Positions 27,149 through 40,008 of a stretch of 64,000 nt of DNA are shown one piece after another. Made by a program: the position numbers and the translations under genes. Origin of the DNA: Archegozetes longisetosus (lineage: Eukaryota; Arthropoda; Arachnida; Sarcoptiformes; Trhypochthoniidae). Positions within the stretch are counted from its first letter, which is position 1; the number at the start of each line of letters is the position of its first letter. The notes beneath the pieces are model-generated. The model was not told where the DNA came from, ran no database searches, and saw only the letters and a list, made by a program, of their open reading frames with translations. Location: the NCBI GenBank assembly GCA_018873245.2, contig JAEMBT020000002.1:7848001-7912000 (forward strand). Reading direction: 5' to 3'.

Positions 27149-28194
27149 TTCTTTCATTTCGCACTATATGTAACCATCAGTACTAGAGTACTCTGTTTTC
27201 AATCGACTCTTTCATTATGAATCAACTTGAAAGCACCTGGCATCGCATTCGAGTCATTCCTATGACTCTACAAACAATAAACCACATACATTCTTCACAA
27301 TTAACTGTGATCTTTTATTGAAGTAACTCTTCTATATTCAAATATATTACTATTGGTTTCCATTTGTTTGCTTCTATTGATTTGGTTGATTCTGTTTTTT
27401 AAAAAGTATACAATCGCTTTATTCAAACTAAAATGTTATTCTTTATTGCAGTTCTATAACAATCAAAATTCATTACAAAAATTTATCAGAGAGTAGTTTA
27501 CAGTAGGTTAAGAGAAAAGATAAGATTTATATAAGAGAATAGATAAAAAGGCACATTAACATGACTTAAAAGCACATTCTGCTATTGATTGCAGTTGAAA
27601 AGTCAACTTTATATAAGCTTTATATAGGAAATGATTTAAAGAAAATGATAGGAATATAATATAGAGTGAAAAAATAATTTATAGTCTAAGTTACATATAG
27701 TGTTCTTTTGAATATTCTCTGATAAATATAATTAAATGTACAGCAAAACCAAATAAATATATGAAACATTTAGCTTAAATTCCTTAGAAAAATAAAGTTG
27801 GGCATAAATAACATTTGCGTCCTGTACTTTATGGCACTTCTAATGGCATTCTTTTATATACATCATATTTAATGTTTAAGTAACGGTTCAATATGAGAAT
27901 TCTCGTCACCGTTTTGGCAGCAAAAAAGTTCCCTTTCCAAGGGTTAGCTTTTATTCTGGAAAGGACGAGGAGGAACAATAAAATACACTTCTCAATGGCT
28001 GATTGCAGGTAGAGAATAGTCATAGTTGGATTAATTCGCGCAGCATATCAACCTGTATTTATTCTCGTTCTATAGTCACAGTCCCAAGCACTAAAGAATA
28101 AAAGAACCAACGTATTTCAACCCATTTCAAGGTGACCATTACTTTCCATCCAAACCTATTATACTTTATTACTATTACCAAATCCTTTAATCAA

Positions 28195-29046
28195 TCACAA
28201 TGTTAAGAAACTGCATTCTGAACCCGATAGAGAAGATGACTCCATGTAATCTGTTGCGTTCAGTTCTACTTTTGGTTTAGTGTCTGATTCCCACTGGGCT
28301 GTCGATGAAATGGGAGACACTGAAGATGGAAGTGTACTGCTGTAAGGAGTCGGTGGTTTGTATGTCTCAACACTCAATGGAGAAGACAGGGCTGAAAATT
28401 GTGAAGAGCTCAGAGTAACTTCCATTGGCGCTAATGATGATGATTCGGGTGATGTGGATGGAGTGGTCAACAGGGAGTTGCTGTCTCGCGAATCAAGCAT
28501 TTTGACAGTTTCAGATAAGGCCCAAATATAGTTGTGCGCAAATCTCAATGTTTCGATTTTAGTTAGTTTGGTGTCGTCCGGAAACGTTGGCAACACTTTG
28601 CGTAGTTTTTCTAAGGCTTTGTTAAGCATATGCATCCGATTTCTCTCTCTGTCGTTAGCTTTAAGTCTTCTGTTTCTCTTTATGTGAATAACTACTGTCG
28701 GACTTCGAGCTCGACTTCGCGATTTCGTGAATCTTTTCTTTTTAATTTTTGAATCTGATTCTATTTCTGAATTTGTTGCTGATGATATGTCATTCTCTTT
28801 GGTCGAAGATTTGTCTTTATTTGATTTAACGTAAGATATACCAGATTTGATACTCATAATGTCATCGTCATCCTGATCGCCATCAGAGTCACCAATACCG
28901 ACGAAATCACTTGATCTGTCAAAAGATCTTTCTTCGTCATCGAACTCATCTAAATCAGAGTCAGTGATAGTGGAAGCCGGTGTCATAACGTAGTGGTGGA
29001 CGTTCTGATATGCTTTTGTTACGCAACGAAATGATTCGGCTGTCAT
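28195..29046 (-). CDS. tap: Neurogenin/tap-family proneural bHLH transcription factor
   Basis: A 283-residue, single-exon protein. The bHLH is at about residues 124-181: basic region [12 protein letters not shown], then [10 protein letters not shown], loop TFPDDTK and helix 2 [25 protein letters not shown] with [16 protein letters not shown] is the neurogenin signature and excludes Atonal, which has NARERRRM. An Asp-rich acidic stretch (about 30-63) and a basic stretch (about 99-115) precede the domain. The C-terminal 100 residues are Ser/Thr/Pro-rich and probably activating. Known role: an E-protein partner that drives neuronal determination or differentiation. The start is the first ATG after an upstream in-frame stop. 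Being intronless agrees with most neurogenins. The symbol stands for the family; one-to-one orthology needs a tree. Confidence 0.93.
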   Translation of the reverse strand: MTAESFRCVTKAYQNVHHYVMTPASTITDSDLDEFDDEERSFDRSSDFVGIGDSDGDQDDDDIMSIKSGISYVKSNKDKSSTKENDISSATNSEIESDSKIKKKRFTKSRSRARSPTVVIHIKRNRRLKANDRERNRMHMLNKALEKLRKVLPTFPDDTKLTKIETLRFAHNYIWALSETVKMLDSRDSNSLLTTPSTSPESSSLAPMEVTLSSSQFSALSSPLSVETYKPPTPYSSTLPSSVSPISSTAQWESDTKPKVELNATDYMESSSLSGSECSFLTL

Positions 29047-29220
29047 TTGACTGAAATTATGGAGACTTGTCTTGTATTGAATGCCTATTCAATAATAAGA
29101 GAAAAGAAAGAAAAATTCAAATGGTGAAATACTGGACATTTTTATGGTCGACAATTTGTTGCGATGAACCACAAAAAATTTTATGGCTTAAATTGCTATT
29201 ATTTTCTTCAGAATAAAAAA

Positions 29221-29227
29221 CTTTATA
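29221..29227 (-). promoter_or_regulatory. Possible TATA box of the neurogenin-type gene
   Basis: TATAAAG is read on the minus strand 175 nt upstream of the start codon. The long GA/CT tract begins about 34 bp further upstream. A TATA box next to a GAGA-type tract would be a usual arthropod developmental promoter. AT-rich DNA gives such words by chance, so confidence is low. Confidence 0.35.
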
Positions 29228-29255
29228 CAAAAGACCAAAAGAGATTTGAGAGCAA

Positions 29256-29260
<5 letters not shown>

Positions 29261-29320
<60 letters not shown>
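29261..29320. repeat. (GA)30 tract upstream of the neurogenin-type gene
   Basis: Thirty uninterrupted GA units lie about 215 bp upstream of the neurogenin start codon and read CT on its sense strand. In arthropods such tracts can bind GAGA-type factors. It could equally be a plain microsatellite, since four more exist in this window. Confidence 0.98.
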
Positions 29321-29324
<4 letters not shown>

Positions 29325-29545
29325 AGAAGTCTTAAACTGCTTTTTTGTCAATGACCCCTCCCAGACACGTATCACTGTCCACGCTTTGCATGACTTTGAT
29401 TTGAAAAGAAACCTTAAGAAAACGTTCAGTACGACATGCATGCATATTATCAAGCTTTCCCATGGTGTGCACCTTTATGCTGTCATCGTAGGCTCACTCT
29501 ACAATACACACTGTACGAGTATATGCCATATCGTCGACTCAGTCA

Positions 29546-29594
29546 CATAAAGTCCTATCTGTAAGGTTAATTCAGTTGCAGATAGGGCTTTATG
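29546..29594. repeat. Perfect 19-bp hairpin (CATAAAGTCC type)
   Basis: The left arm (29546-29564) and right arm (29576-29594) pair at all 19 positions (17 Watson-Crick, 2 G-U) around an 11-nt loop. A related but degenerate copy lies at 30264-30316, also starting CATAAAGTCCTAT and ending in ACTTTATAG. Confidence 0.85.
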
Positions 29595-30263
29595 GCACTT
29601 ACCCTGGTGTATGAGTATATATATAGGAACGCAAAAAAGTCCGGATATTGAAAAAGAGCTTTTACAGTGATAGCACAGAACTGAGACCTAGATTTTAAGC
29701 ATGACAATCAGAAATACTGCAACAGTTTCACAAAAGTAACTTTGCATAAAGTAATGTAGTTTTACACGTGTGTGCTCTAAACTCTAAGGCTTCTGATCCC
29801 CTGTACTAAACTGAAAGGCAAATCAAGTGATCTGAACCCCTGTCCCCTATCCTTCTTCTCTCTGATGGGTGAAATCTTTTTGTTAGCTTGTGAGTCCCTT
29901 TATTTCTTAGTGATGTATTCGATGCATTCGACATTCTTTTCCCCCGTTCATCCATCTCTACTCCAGTGAAAACCATTGATAAAAAGTATGGAAGCATACA
30001 GTCATAGATGTACACCTTCGATGCTTTTCATTCAATGATTTCCTATCGGGGTCACAGAAGAGGTCATTATGTCCTGCTGAGATTCACCAAAATATCTTTT
30101 TTATAAATATAAATTTCTAACTTTTTATGTTCAAACCTATCACAAAAGACATACCAATAGCTACTGAAACGGCTACCATTCTTTACGATATAATAGTATT
30201 TCTCAATTAACAAAAAACCTGTATTTCTCAAACAACTCAGATCCATATCTCAAACACTCAGAG

Positions 30264-30317
30264 CCATAAAGTCCTATGTGTGATTGAATTAACACTACAG
30301 CTAAGACTTTATAGCGC
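30264..30317. repeat. Second, degenerate copy of the CATAAAGTCC hairpin
   Basis: It starts with the same 13 bases as the hairpin at 29546 and ends GACTTTATAGCGC, matching the other copy's GGCTTTATGGCAC. Pairing of the arms is weaker. Two copies 0.7 kb apart suggest a small mobile or duplicated element. Confidence 0.6.
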
Positions 30318-30776
30318 TGAACCAACGAAGGAAAGAAGAATTTTGAAAACGAGGAATCGTTAGAAACACTTTTGACTTTATGAATATTAATTTTTGAAAA
30401 GAATCATAGGAGAGTAACTTATTGTGGTCACTAACAATCGTAGTAGAGCTTACGCATCAATGAACCATTGATTTAGAGAAAGGGGTAAACGATGTGGAAG
30501 AAATCGGAACCCATGCCCATAACTCGAGTCCGTCCTGTTTTCTGTTTGCCACTCAACAAAAGGCAACCACTTCAGAAACTTCTTTGAGTGTTTTTGTCTG
30601 CATTTCTTCCAGTTCAATTCTAGATTCTTATGCTTTGGATACGGACTTTTGCTTATTCACTATTTTACATTAAAGCTAAAACTTTTCAATTATGCACAGC
30701 AGCTAAACTTCTCGAAAACCTATGTCTCTAAATTTATGGCTTCAACTACAAAATCTTGCTCACAAGTTTCCCAATA

Positions 30777-30831
30777 CTCAACCATAAGTTGAGAGTTTTA
30801 CAAGTTTACCAAATCTCAACCATAAGTTGAG
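30777..30831. repeat. Duplicated 17-bp palindrome CTCAACcataaGTTGAG
   Basis: The interrupted palindrome CTCAAC-CATAA-GTTGAG occurs twice, starting at about 30777 and 30814. Confidence 0.8.
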
Positions 30832-31925
30832 AATATTAAAAAAAGTTTAAGTATTTCATGCTTTACAGGGGAATATATTAAAATTGATTTTTTAGAAGAG
30901 AAGATGCTATTAAAGCTTTTATGGAATAGAAAAGACATAAATCAATTTTTACTTACTTTAAGTGAAGTATTGAGAAAAGTGGAGAAATTCCTTTCTTCAA
31001 TATTGAATGAAGATAGCGTTTAAGGTTTAGAATCTATTAGATTCGCATGAGAAGCAGAATGTTGAATAGGGCAGGTGTAGTCTGAGGGATGCACGGAATA
31101 CTGCACTGAACGCTGAGGTGTCTAATGGATTGCTGAATTGGGGCTCACTATTGAAAGTGCGTTATGCAAAATGCATAACATAGCGCTTTCGCCAACAATT
31201 CTTTCAGTAGTTGCGCGATAAATTCAACTTTGGTCTACGATGTCCTGTTTGATCCGTTTTATAGTCACCCCTATGTCTGTGAACCCGCCTTTAGCTGGTC
31301 CCCATACAGATCCCTATTGAAGAATGCATTGCTTTTGTCGGAGCCTTTAGCACACGCGACTCTAAATGTCCCATTACTTGCTGTCCCTGCTTTAGGTCCG
31401 CCCAAATATTACCAGCAACTAAAAACGTAAGCCCGACCAGAAAACAATATATCCGTATATTTCTTGGAATTGTAATCAATGATTCTCATCAGAGCCTTGC
31501 GTAATGCTCAAAGTGTTAACTCAACTTGACAAATAAAAAACTGACATTGAGGAGACATGAAATGCAAAATGATTGCCAAGTATTGAGAAAGCCTTTTAAA
31601 GAGACGTTATGCCAGTGAAAGGGTAATTACAATCGCCCCATATATTTATATGAGTTATTTGGTTATGTGATAGGGATGAGGATAGGGTTGCTTTGTATCT
31701 ATACTTCACTTATTTAGTGCACTCTTGAGGTAGTGAAGAGAGAACACGCGTCTCTAAGTTTGCTAAATTAAATACTACTCTTTTAAAGGTAGCCTTTTTA
31801 TTAAGTTAAAACCAAAGTCTTCAAAGGGGTCCAGCTATGACAGATGGGGTCGAGGGTAGAGCCCATCGATTGTCTAACAATTGAATTTGGATGGTTTGCT
31901 ACAAAACGATGTTTTTCAGTCTAAT

Positions 31926-31959
31926 TTACTTTGTGTCGAATGATTGAGACACAAAGTAA
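31926..31959. repeat. 12-bp perfect hairpin
   Basis: TTACTTTGTGTC (31926-31937) and its exact reverse complement (31948-31959) flank a 10-nt loop. No gene or terminator context explains it. Confidence 0.85.
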
Positions 31960-32136
31960 CAGTCAGTATTGAGTAACCCTGACCTAATCATAATCACAAT
32001 CACAATTAGCTAACAACAAAAAAGTTTAACCTATAATTTTGTGTGGGATCATGTACGTTTTTTAACAAACAAAAATTGTTTCCTGTCCCTTTTACTCATT
32101 CAAGAAGACTATTGTGTTGAGCTTTATTTTATTTGT

Positions 32137-32222
32137 TTGAGATAATAATATCGATTTTACTCTCAGTTATGATGATTGCGTTGAGATAATATCGATTCTG
32201 CTTTCGGTTATGATGATTGTGT
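32137..32222. repeat. Diverged direct repeat, 2 copies of about 42 bp
   Basis: The two copies share TTGAGATAAT, ATATCGATT and GTTATGATGATTG in the same order, with a small indel. Confidence 0.8.
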
Positions 32223-32481
32223 TGAACTTAGGAAATGCGGATCATTATTTCCATGTCCTAACTACCAATGCTTTTATTTAGTCTGACCACTTCTAAAATT
32301 ATATTCTATTCCTATGTAAAGCACGTGTTTTTGTTGACTTTCACTTTTCAAGTCGTTCAAGAAAGAGAATAATGTGCTAAACACTAAATTGTTCATCTGT
32401 GGGAAAAGATGGAATCTGATAAGATATACAGATCAAGTGAGAATAATATTTTCTGCTCAATATTTGCTGATTATATCAAAC

Positions 32482-32482
<1 letters not shown>

Positions 32483-32543
<61 letters not shown>
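32483..32543. repeat. (AG)30 microsatellite
   Basis: An uninterrupted AG run of about 61 bp, the same size as the tract beside the neurogenin-type gene 3.2 kb away. Confidence 0.98.
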
Positions 32544-32545
<2 letters not shown>

Positions 32546-35500
32546 ATACGATTGAAAGACTGTAGGCTTAGAAAAAAAGTTTTGTTTGCACTTCACTTTG
32601 CTGTCGTTGGTCGCACGGGTCGTAATATAAATAATAAGTAGAATATATATTTTTAGAATCATATTCACATTTATCACATAATTGACAGCTGCATTCGATA
32701 ATTTGCTGTGAAATAATAATCTTTCACTTTTTGGTTGGCAACCAAATCCTTTTTACACACAGCTCTAATCTACCCCACACTAAACTCTGCTCTCTAATCA
32801 ATGATTATTGGATTCGAAGCCATCAAAAGCTATCAAATTTAGCCTGGATTGAGTTTTCAGCTTAACCTTTAATAGCACCTGGCTTTCATTTTACAGCTAT
32901 CGATATATTATGAATTGTTATAAAACTGAAATCGATAAATATTTGTATTACAATAGAGTGAAGCTTAAACGCCTTCTATCTTATACTATAGTATTTTTAT
33001 GAGTGCTTACATATTTCATAAGCTTGTTTTCAGTAAATACAGTACTTCTGTTACAGTTCCAATTATATCGGATAGAAAAATATCAACACCGCTTTGCTTT
33101 AACGTTTTCTACAAATAATATCATTTTCACTTTTCGGACAATCAGCCACCAAATGACGTAATAGCCATCTGTCACTTAGGCTTTGGACCACTTTTCAAAA
33201 TTTCAATACTTCAATACTTCAAACAAGTGCAGACATGTCTCTCGATCTACTTAACTTGACTAACACTTGACTAGTGGAAAATATTGGAAGATACGAGTAT
33301 TATATACCTTGTGGGCTTTCGATTGGTGTGAAGTTATAGTGATCGATGCTTTTTGATCAGTTGATTAAACCTATGAGTGTAAAACTGTAGGCATTCTGAT
33401 TAAGCATGACTTTCCCATGCGATAAATTAGTTACACCAGTGGCATAACAAATCAAGTTAGTTTACTCGTGTATAAATACTGATTCTAAATCCTCAGCCTC
33501 CTTCATGTACCCTAAAGTTTGGCACACGCATCACGATATCAATCGACAAATCAGGCTTTCATTACTAGCTTAAATACTTTGAAGTAGCACTCATAACTTT
33601 TCTAAAAACTCATAATATCCCTCTAAAATTTTAAGTATATCACTTCATAAAGAAAAGTACGATTTTGTTTCAATCTATTGCGAACGTTTGTGTTTAGAGT
33701 CTGACACTAAAAGCGTCAGTATTGACGTTACACAACTTTTGTTCGGATTAAAGTCAACCGATGTTCTGAATGATTGCAAACTTTTTGAGCTGATCTCTGC
33801 ATCCCATCGAACATTAGTCTAAAACCACCTTTACTTCCATTTATTTTGCACTTGGGCTTTGAATCAATATACTACAGAGAGTTGAGATTCGAGATACCGA
33901 ACAGAGATACAGATGATTAAATACATCCCAAATGGAGCTCTAAATCAGAAGTTGAATGAAATGTTTCTTGAATTTGACATCTCTTTTAAGCAAAATTTAG
34001 AATAGCGTAATCCGGAGAGATTTGGCTAAAACTTATGCATAACTAACGTGTATTAATCTGCGTAATAGAGGAATAAGCTTTCTGGCATTTTAGCTGCATA
34101 TCGACACGACACGTGCCATTAAAGGCAATGCTTTTCTTGTTCACACGCTGATGGATATGCATTACATTCATAGTATTTCCAATCTGTATGCATAATAAGC
34201 CTGATTTAAAGCCATATAAGCATTGAGTTTCTGTCCGAAACTCGGTCTGCACTTCAATAATATTATTGCTTTGCCATTTGAGCATCAAATTACGATTAGC
34301 AAAGATGCAGTTTGTTTAGTGCCTCTCATTTTGGTGCCTCTCCTAAAGATAGTTCACTCTATTCTCAACCTTCAAAGATGTACAAATCGTTTTCTAGTTA
34401 AGAGGTTATACATCAGCTGCCATTTAACGCATCATTAAGATTCAACTAATTTCCCAAATCGGAAAAAGAATTTACGGGTCCATAAAACCAGAGACTTTGC
34501 AGACTTGCTCTGAACCGTTTTGTCAATGGTTTTTATATAATATACTATTGGGATACATAGTATTAAGTTTGGACTTTAGACCACCCGCGCATTAATGCAA
34601 GTCCAAGTTTTGGACATTTGGTGACACAATTCAGTTAACTTGGGCAAACACTTGAAACAGTTATGGCCATAAATCTCTGAGTCACGTTCAGGTCCACTTT
34701 GAATGCAGAAAATTTTGATAATTGTTTTGTGCCAGTCATAAACATGAGGCAAAAGAAGCAAATGTTGTGCAAACATATATATTATATTATATTTGGGGGA
34801 GTAAATGGTCAATTTTTATTTTCTTTGCTTATAGTTTACAACACACCTGCCTTCCCTTGCCCTCCGATGCCTTCCCCTTCAACATTTGTCTCTAATTTCT
34901 ATTCAATCTTTACGTTCTTCTGCCCGATTGCTTCACATAATCTCAATTATGTTTCATAAGTTTTACCCTAACTGTACAACCCGACCAAGAAAAGGACTGT
35001 TTTTTTCCTTCATATACTCAACTCTAATCTACCTTAAATAATATCAATATTTCTTTATAAACTCGAAAGGATATCAATTTTTTCTTTTTCTAGAATTATT
35101 CCTGAATTGAAATATACTTTGATTATGTTTGAAAGCACGCAAATTCATTCATATTTTTGACGATCATAATGACCGGAATGAAAAATGAATAAAATAGAAC
35201 ATTATTCAAGATCTTATTCAGAGTTTTCATCAAAGCTTCATCTTTTTTTGCATTGAAATATATTGAAATATAGTTTGAATTTCCAAAGGTTACCAAAAGA
35301 ATAATGACTTAATGTTCAATTCATTCAGTATTGATCGAACTGAGAGTTGGACAAAAAATATAAAGTAATTTATAACATTTACCCGTTGCCGACAGCTGGA
35401 AAGTAGCAGATTTAGCTGTGTATTTTAATTGTAAATTTGATTTTTTATGTTTTCAATAGATTCAGTAATAGTCCGGCTGACAGTTACGTCTACTGTTATT

Positions 35501-37012
35501 TACCTTTGAATGGGTGCGTACTTATTATCGCAACACTTTTCACACCTGAAGTAATCCGATTTATGCATCTCAACCCATCTCTTTAAGGACACTTGATCTC
35601 AAATAGCCTTTTCACCATTTTCTACTGTCATGTTCTTTCGAGACACATTCGCAGACCATTGTGTCACACCTGTGGTTCCAATTTTGCTCGAGCTTACAGA
35701 TTTTTCTCTTATAAAAAGATACTTTTCACATTTGGTACCTGATCGAAATCCCAAATCTTCAACTTACGCTAAAGGTGTTTGAATAACAGAATACTTTTTC
35801 AGTGCTCTTTTAGTTTGAATATACTCTTATTTAGGCTTAAGTGTACCGTGCATAGCTATATTGTTGCAGAACATGCTGCTAGGCTTGGCTACTGCCGCGC
35901 TTATACCTAAATTTGTTGAGGTATAGTTAAATGTCAGCGCGAGTGATGACATCAGTCCTTATCCATAGCGAAGCTCGTAATGTGATATTAAGTTACTCAA
36001 TCACAAACCTATGTTTCTAAAAACAAATTTCAGAGTAAGGAACGCTGAATATTCAAAATGATTGATAATTAGATTTGGACTAACTAAACTTATTTATCCG
36101 ATCATTGAAAAAATGTGATTTCTCAAGGCAGGAATGTTTGTTTCAAACTTCGGAGTTCTGAACCTCTACTACTCACTTCACCATTCAGTCTTCTAATGTT
36201 CAACAGACCTTTTGAAGTATCAGGCCTTTTAAGCGGCTCTGCGAAAGATTTAACTAAATTCAAATTATACTAGTGTCGGAAATGGAAAAACCTTTGCTCA
36301 AAAACGTCACCAAATTTGAATGTAATTAAATTCGTTCTATCGTATTGTTCAGATACATAGATAATCAGTTAAAATACTAACAAAAAAATTGTCATTAGAC
36401 CTGTATTTGTGAAAAATAGAATTTGTTAGACTAGTTTACTAAGTTTAAACAAACAATTCAATGCTAGTACCTGTATGAAGACAATTGAAAAACTGGGTTT
36501 TGAAAACATGATCTCAAATTTGAATTTTGGATTTAGACTTTTCTCGTGTAATTCTTTCACGACTCAAAATACTAATTGAGGACATTTGTACACGTTGTGA
36601 AACCATTAAGTTTGCTTACTTTCTCACCAATATTGATAACACTTTTACTTCAAATTTATAATCAAAAAGCATAGCTTAGGAATTAGGCCTGAAAACTATA
36701 ATTGAAATAAATGTTTAAAATGGTTAATTAAGCGTTACAGTACTAATGTTTATTGCAAAGTATTGCAAACGATCTCTCGTAAACATCCAAATTTATGCAA
36801 AAGTTCATTCAGTTAACAAACTTAATCACAATAAACTGACTCTGTTACCATTTTCACTATTAACTTAGGCTTGATTAATGGTTTTTATTTGCAAATAGCA
36901 TCTCCAGCAACAAATGGTCAGTGAAAAGGTGAAGGGTTGGAGATGAAGGAACGGAGTAAAAAGTGAGTGGTCTGCTAAACAGAGAAATGAAATGATGCGG
37001 ATGTATGCATGT

Positions 37013-37100
37013 ATTGCACTGTAAGGATTGCACCGTAAGCACTACACTGTAAGCGCTGCACTGTGTGCATATATTTCACTGTATGCATCTATTCCACTGA
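37013..37100. repeat. 14-bp tandem repeat, 4 units plus degenerate tail
   Basis: Four contiguous 14-mers of the type ATTGCACTGTAAGG start at 37013, 37027, 37041 and 37055. Looser copies containing CACTGTATGC follow. Confidence 0.88.
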
Positions 37101-40008
37101 TATCACGGTTTATTTGCTAGCCATACCAAACATCCGCTTAAGTTACAAAAATTTCATTTATCACTACAACTTCTGTGTAGTTAGCCTAATGTCATGAATA
37201 AGCTTGAGCCTTCATCCTCTGCGCCTCTTTCAACTTTATTGCCATTATGACCACTACTTCCATAACTCACCTTTTCTTCATCTTTAACGGTCTTGTATTA
37301 TATCTGTTTTGGTTAAGCATAAATGTATGTATGATTGCCGCTGCTTCCCTTTTCAATTGGATGACAATTTATTGTGTGTATTCACTCACTCCCATGTTTA
37401 CCTGTTATGAATTTTAAGAATAATGCATTATATATTGCCATAACAATTTTTTCGGTTTCAATTCTAAATAAAACAGGATATTTCCACAACATATTCAGAC
37501 AAATCTGTTCTGTCATTTTGAAAAATTCTTATTTATCTTTTTCCCAAATATTTCTTTACTCTAAATCTATTCTCTTTCTCATATTACTTTATCATATCCT
37601 CGATTTCGAGTTCGTTCTCACTGATATTTCGTATTTTTTCTGATAATTTGACAATTTAGTAAAATCCTCAAAAGTTGGTTCAGACAGGAGTTTGGAGGCA
37701 AAAGAGACAAAGATCTTATAATTTCATATTATCAGATCGAGTTTCCCAAAGCAAATATAATACAAATCTGAACAGATATTAAACGTAGCGCAAAAATCAT
37801 ATTTTGATGCAAATAATGATAAACATATATTTCATTTTACGGGGCTCAAAACTAGCATTTCAGACGTCATATTGAATTTCACAATCAAAATGTTGAGTAA
37901 TCATTTAATGTACTTTCATAAAGTATTCTCTTTAATGATTATAATATAATTTAAAATTTTGAAGGACAGGAGTAAAAACACGCATACATTACAAGATACT
38001 AGTATTATTGCATTTGTATGAATATCAGATTAACACACTTTTGATCAAATTTCCATATAGAGGTTCAACAGGCTCAGATGTCCGAGCCTGAGTCTATGTC
38101 GATCATATGATTCAATCAATGCTATCACTGGCCGTTTGAGCCAATTGTCTTTGGTTGAAATTCAATTTCTAATGCTTAAAATCGGACATCTGTTTGCAAG
38201 AAAATTAGAAAATGTTTCAATTATAATTGTTCAAGTTTTGAATCTTGATTTTGGGAATGCTTAAGCGCACACATTTGTGTGACATAATTGATATATCAGA
38301 CATCTGATATACAGAAAGGTCACAATTATCTACTTATTTGAGGGCATGGCGTGTATTTCACGTACTCATTGATTAGTCAGTTTAATTTAATTACAGATAT
38401 AAATTGACATCCAACTTAATTTAGATGTTAAAAAGGCAATCAAATTATTAATAACCATTCTATCCACCAAAATATTATCAAATAGTCCTTACAAAACACA
38501 TTAAATTGAGAGGTCTCAAACCAAATGTTTAATTATATATTTGAAATTTATATTTCTGACTTTTATTCTACATTATAATACTGTTTCAGCCTTTTAATTA
38601 ATCAATACATTTAATCGCCTCTCACTTTATTAGGTATCAAAATAGCTTGTATGTTTATTCTTACTTAAAATTATCATAAAAGGACAATATTTGATTCCTT
38701 AGTGTTTCACTATAACCTTTTCTACCTTTAGCTTGAAAATTAAGCACAAAACCTTTCTCACAATTTTCAAACTTATAAGAAATGTTAAATATAGGTATAT
38801 TTTCGTTGATCACCTCTAACAGTTTCACAATTCAAACGTTTAGTCGAAATCTCTTTATTACTTTTTTTGCTTTAGTGATTTTGATAAAAGTTACTAAGAG
38901 TTGGTGAGCGAGATTATGATTTGAACTATTTATCAATAAGATTAATCGATAAGAGAGAGCGATAAAAACAGAAGAGTTTAGTAATGGTTAAATCACTTGT
39001 AATTGTTATTTCGATCGCATGCTTTATTTTCAAAAATAATCATATCGTTTGAGTGCTATTTCGGAAACATTTTCACAGATGATCGAACGAATTAAGTCAA
39101 AATTTCTATATCTAACCCTACTCATCAGTTAATGCAGTTATCGAGTCCTTCAAAAGTCATTCTTTTATCTTACTTAGTTGCAAAAATTGAGGACTCATTA
39201 CTTAATAAGTGATATCTTTGTAAAATTATCTCATAATTATGAGTAAATTGTCAATTTATTTTTGATTTTATTGAATATTTATATAAAATTAGGCATGTTC
39301 ACATTAAGTATAAGAGTACTCCCTAAAACTTAATAGTCTGTGATAGATACGGATATCGTCTATAGATGCGTCTGATGAAGGGCTCGTTCATATGCTTTTA
39401 GGGCACTTTCCTCGTCTTAGCTATTAGTACACATGCTGTTCTTATTAGATTTACTTTTACAAATATATGGATGACCCCTCGGGTATATCCCCACACATTT
39501 AGTTGCTATCGACCATTGATAAGTTTGTAAATGTACAACACTGTTAGGTTCTTTACAAAAAAATGAAATGTTTAATTATCATCACGGTTGTATGCTTAAA
39601 AACTGGGTTAACTAATCATATCTCATTACGAATGACAAAGAAATCTTTGTGCTTTCAAATCATTTATTTATTTGTATTTTCTGTATCATTAATTTTTTAT
39701 TTGTATGAACAGGCTATCCATTTAAACTATCTATAGAAAAGGGACCTATCAGTTTAATCAAGTATAAAAATTTTGTTATTCTATCTATATTTTAATCTAT
39801 TAGTAATAGAGAACATTTCTTTATTTCAAGTAACTTTTATTCATTCAACAAAATCTTACAAAACTAGTGTTTGAACAATGAAAATGTAAATTTGTCACAG
39901 TACATGTTGAAAGCGTTGGTCACCACTTTCCAAACAAAGTTCAACTTTTCTAATATTTTCTGAAATTTTTATCAATTCAAAATTCTATTTATGGGGAACC
40001 TCAAAAAT

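Larger units (their letters stand above)
11106..28194. other. 17-kb intergenic region between the two bHLH genes
   Basis: No gene is recognised. Open frames are short, AT-biased and lack domains. Content that can be named: 3' UTR of the atonal-type gene at the left end and of the neurogenin-type gene at the right end, several tandem repeats, (CA)n/(TAAC)n and (GA)n microsatellites, a large fold-back element at 18.97-19.31 kb and a GC-rich stem at 22.46 kb. Long gene-free flanks are usual for proneural loci, whose enhancers are spread out; that is inference here. Confidence 0.6.

Noticed and set aside
29164..29550. 128-codon + strand frame with a long Arg-Glu run
   Set aside because: The run is the translation of the (GA)30 microsatellite; the flanks have no domain and the frame lies in the neurogenin upstream region.
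32471..32677. Minus-strand frame with a Leu-Ser run
   Set aside because: It is the translation of the (AG)30 microsatellite.
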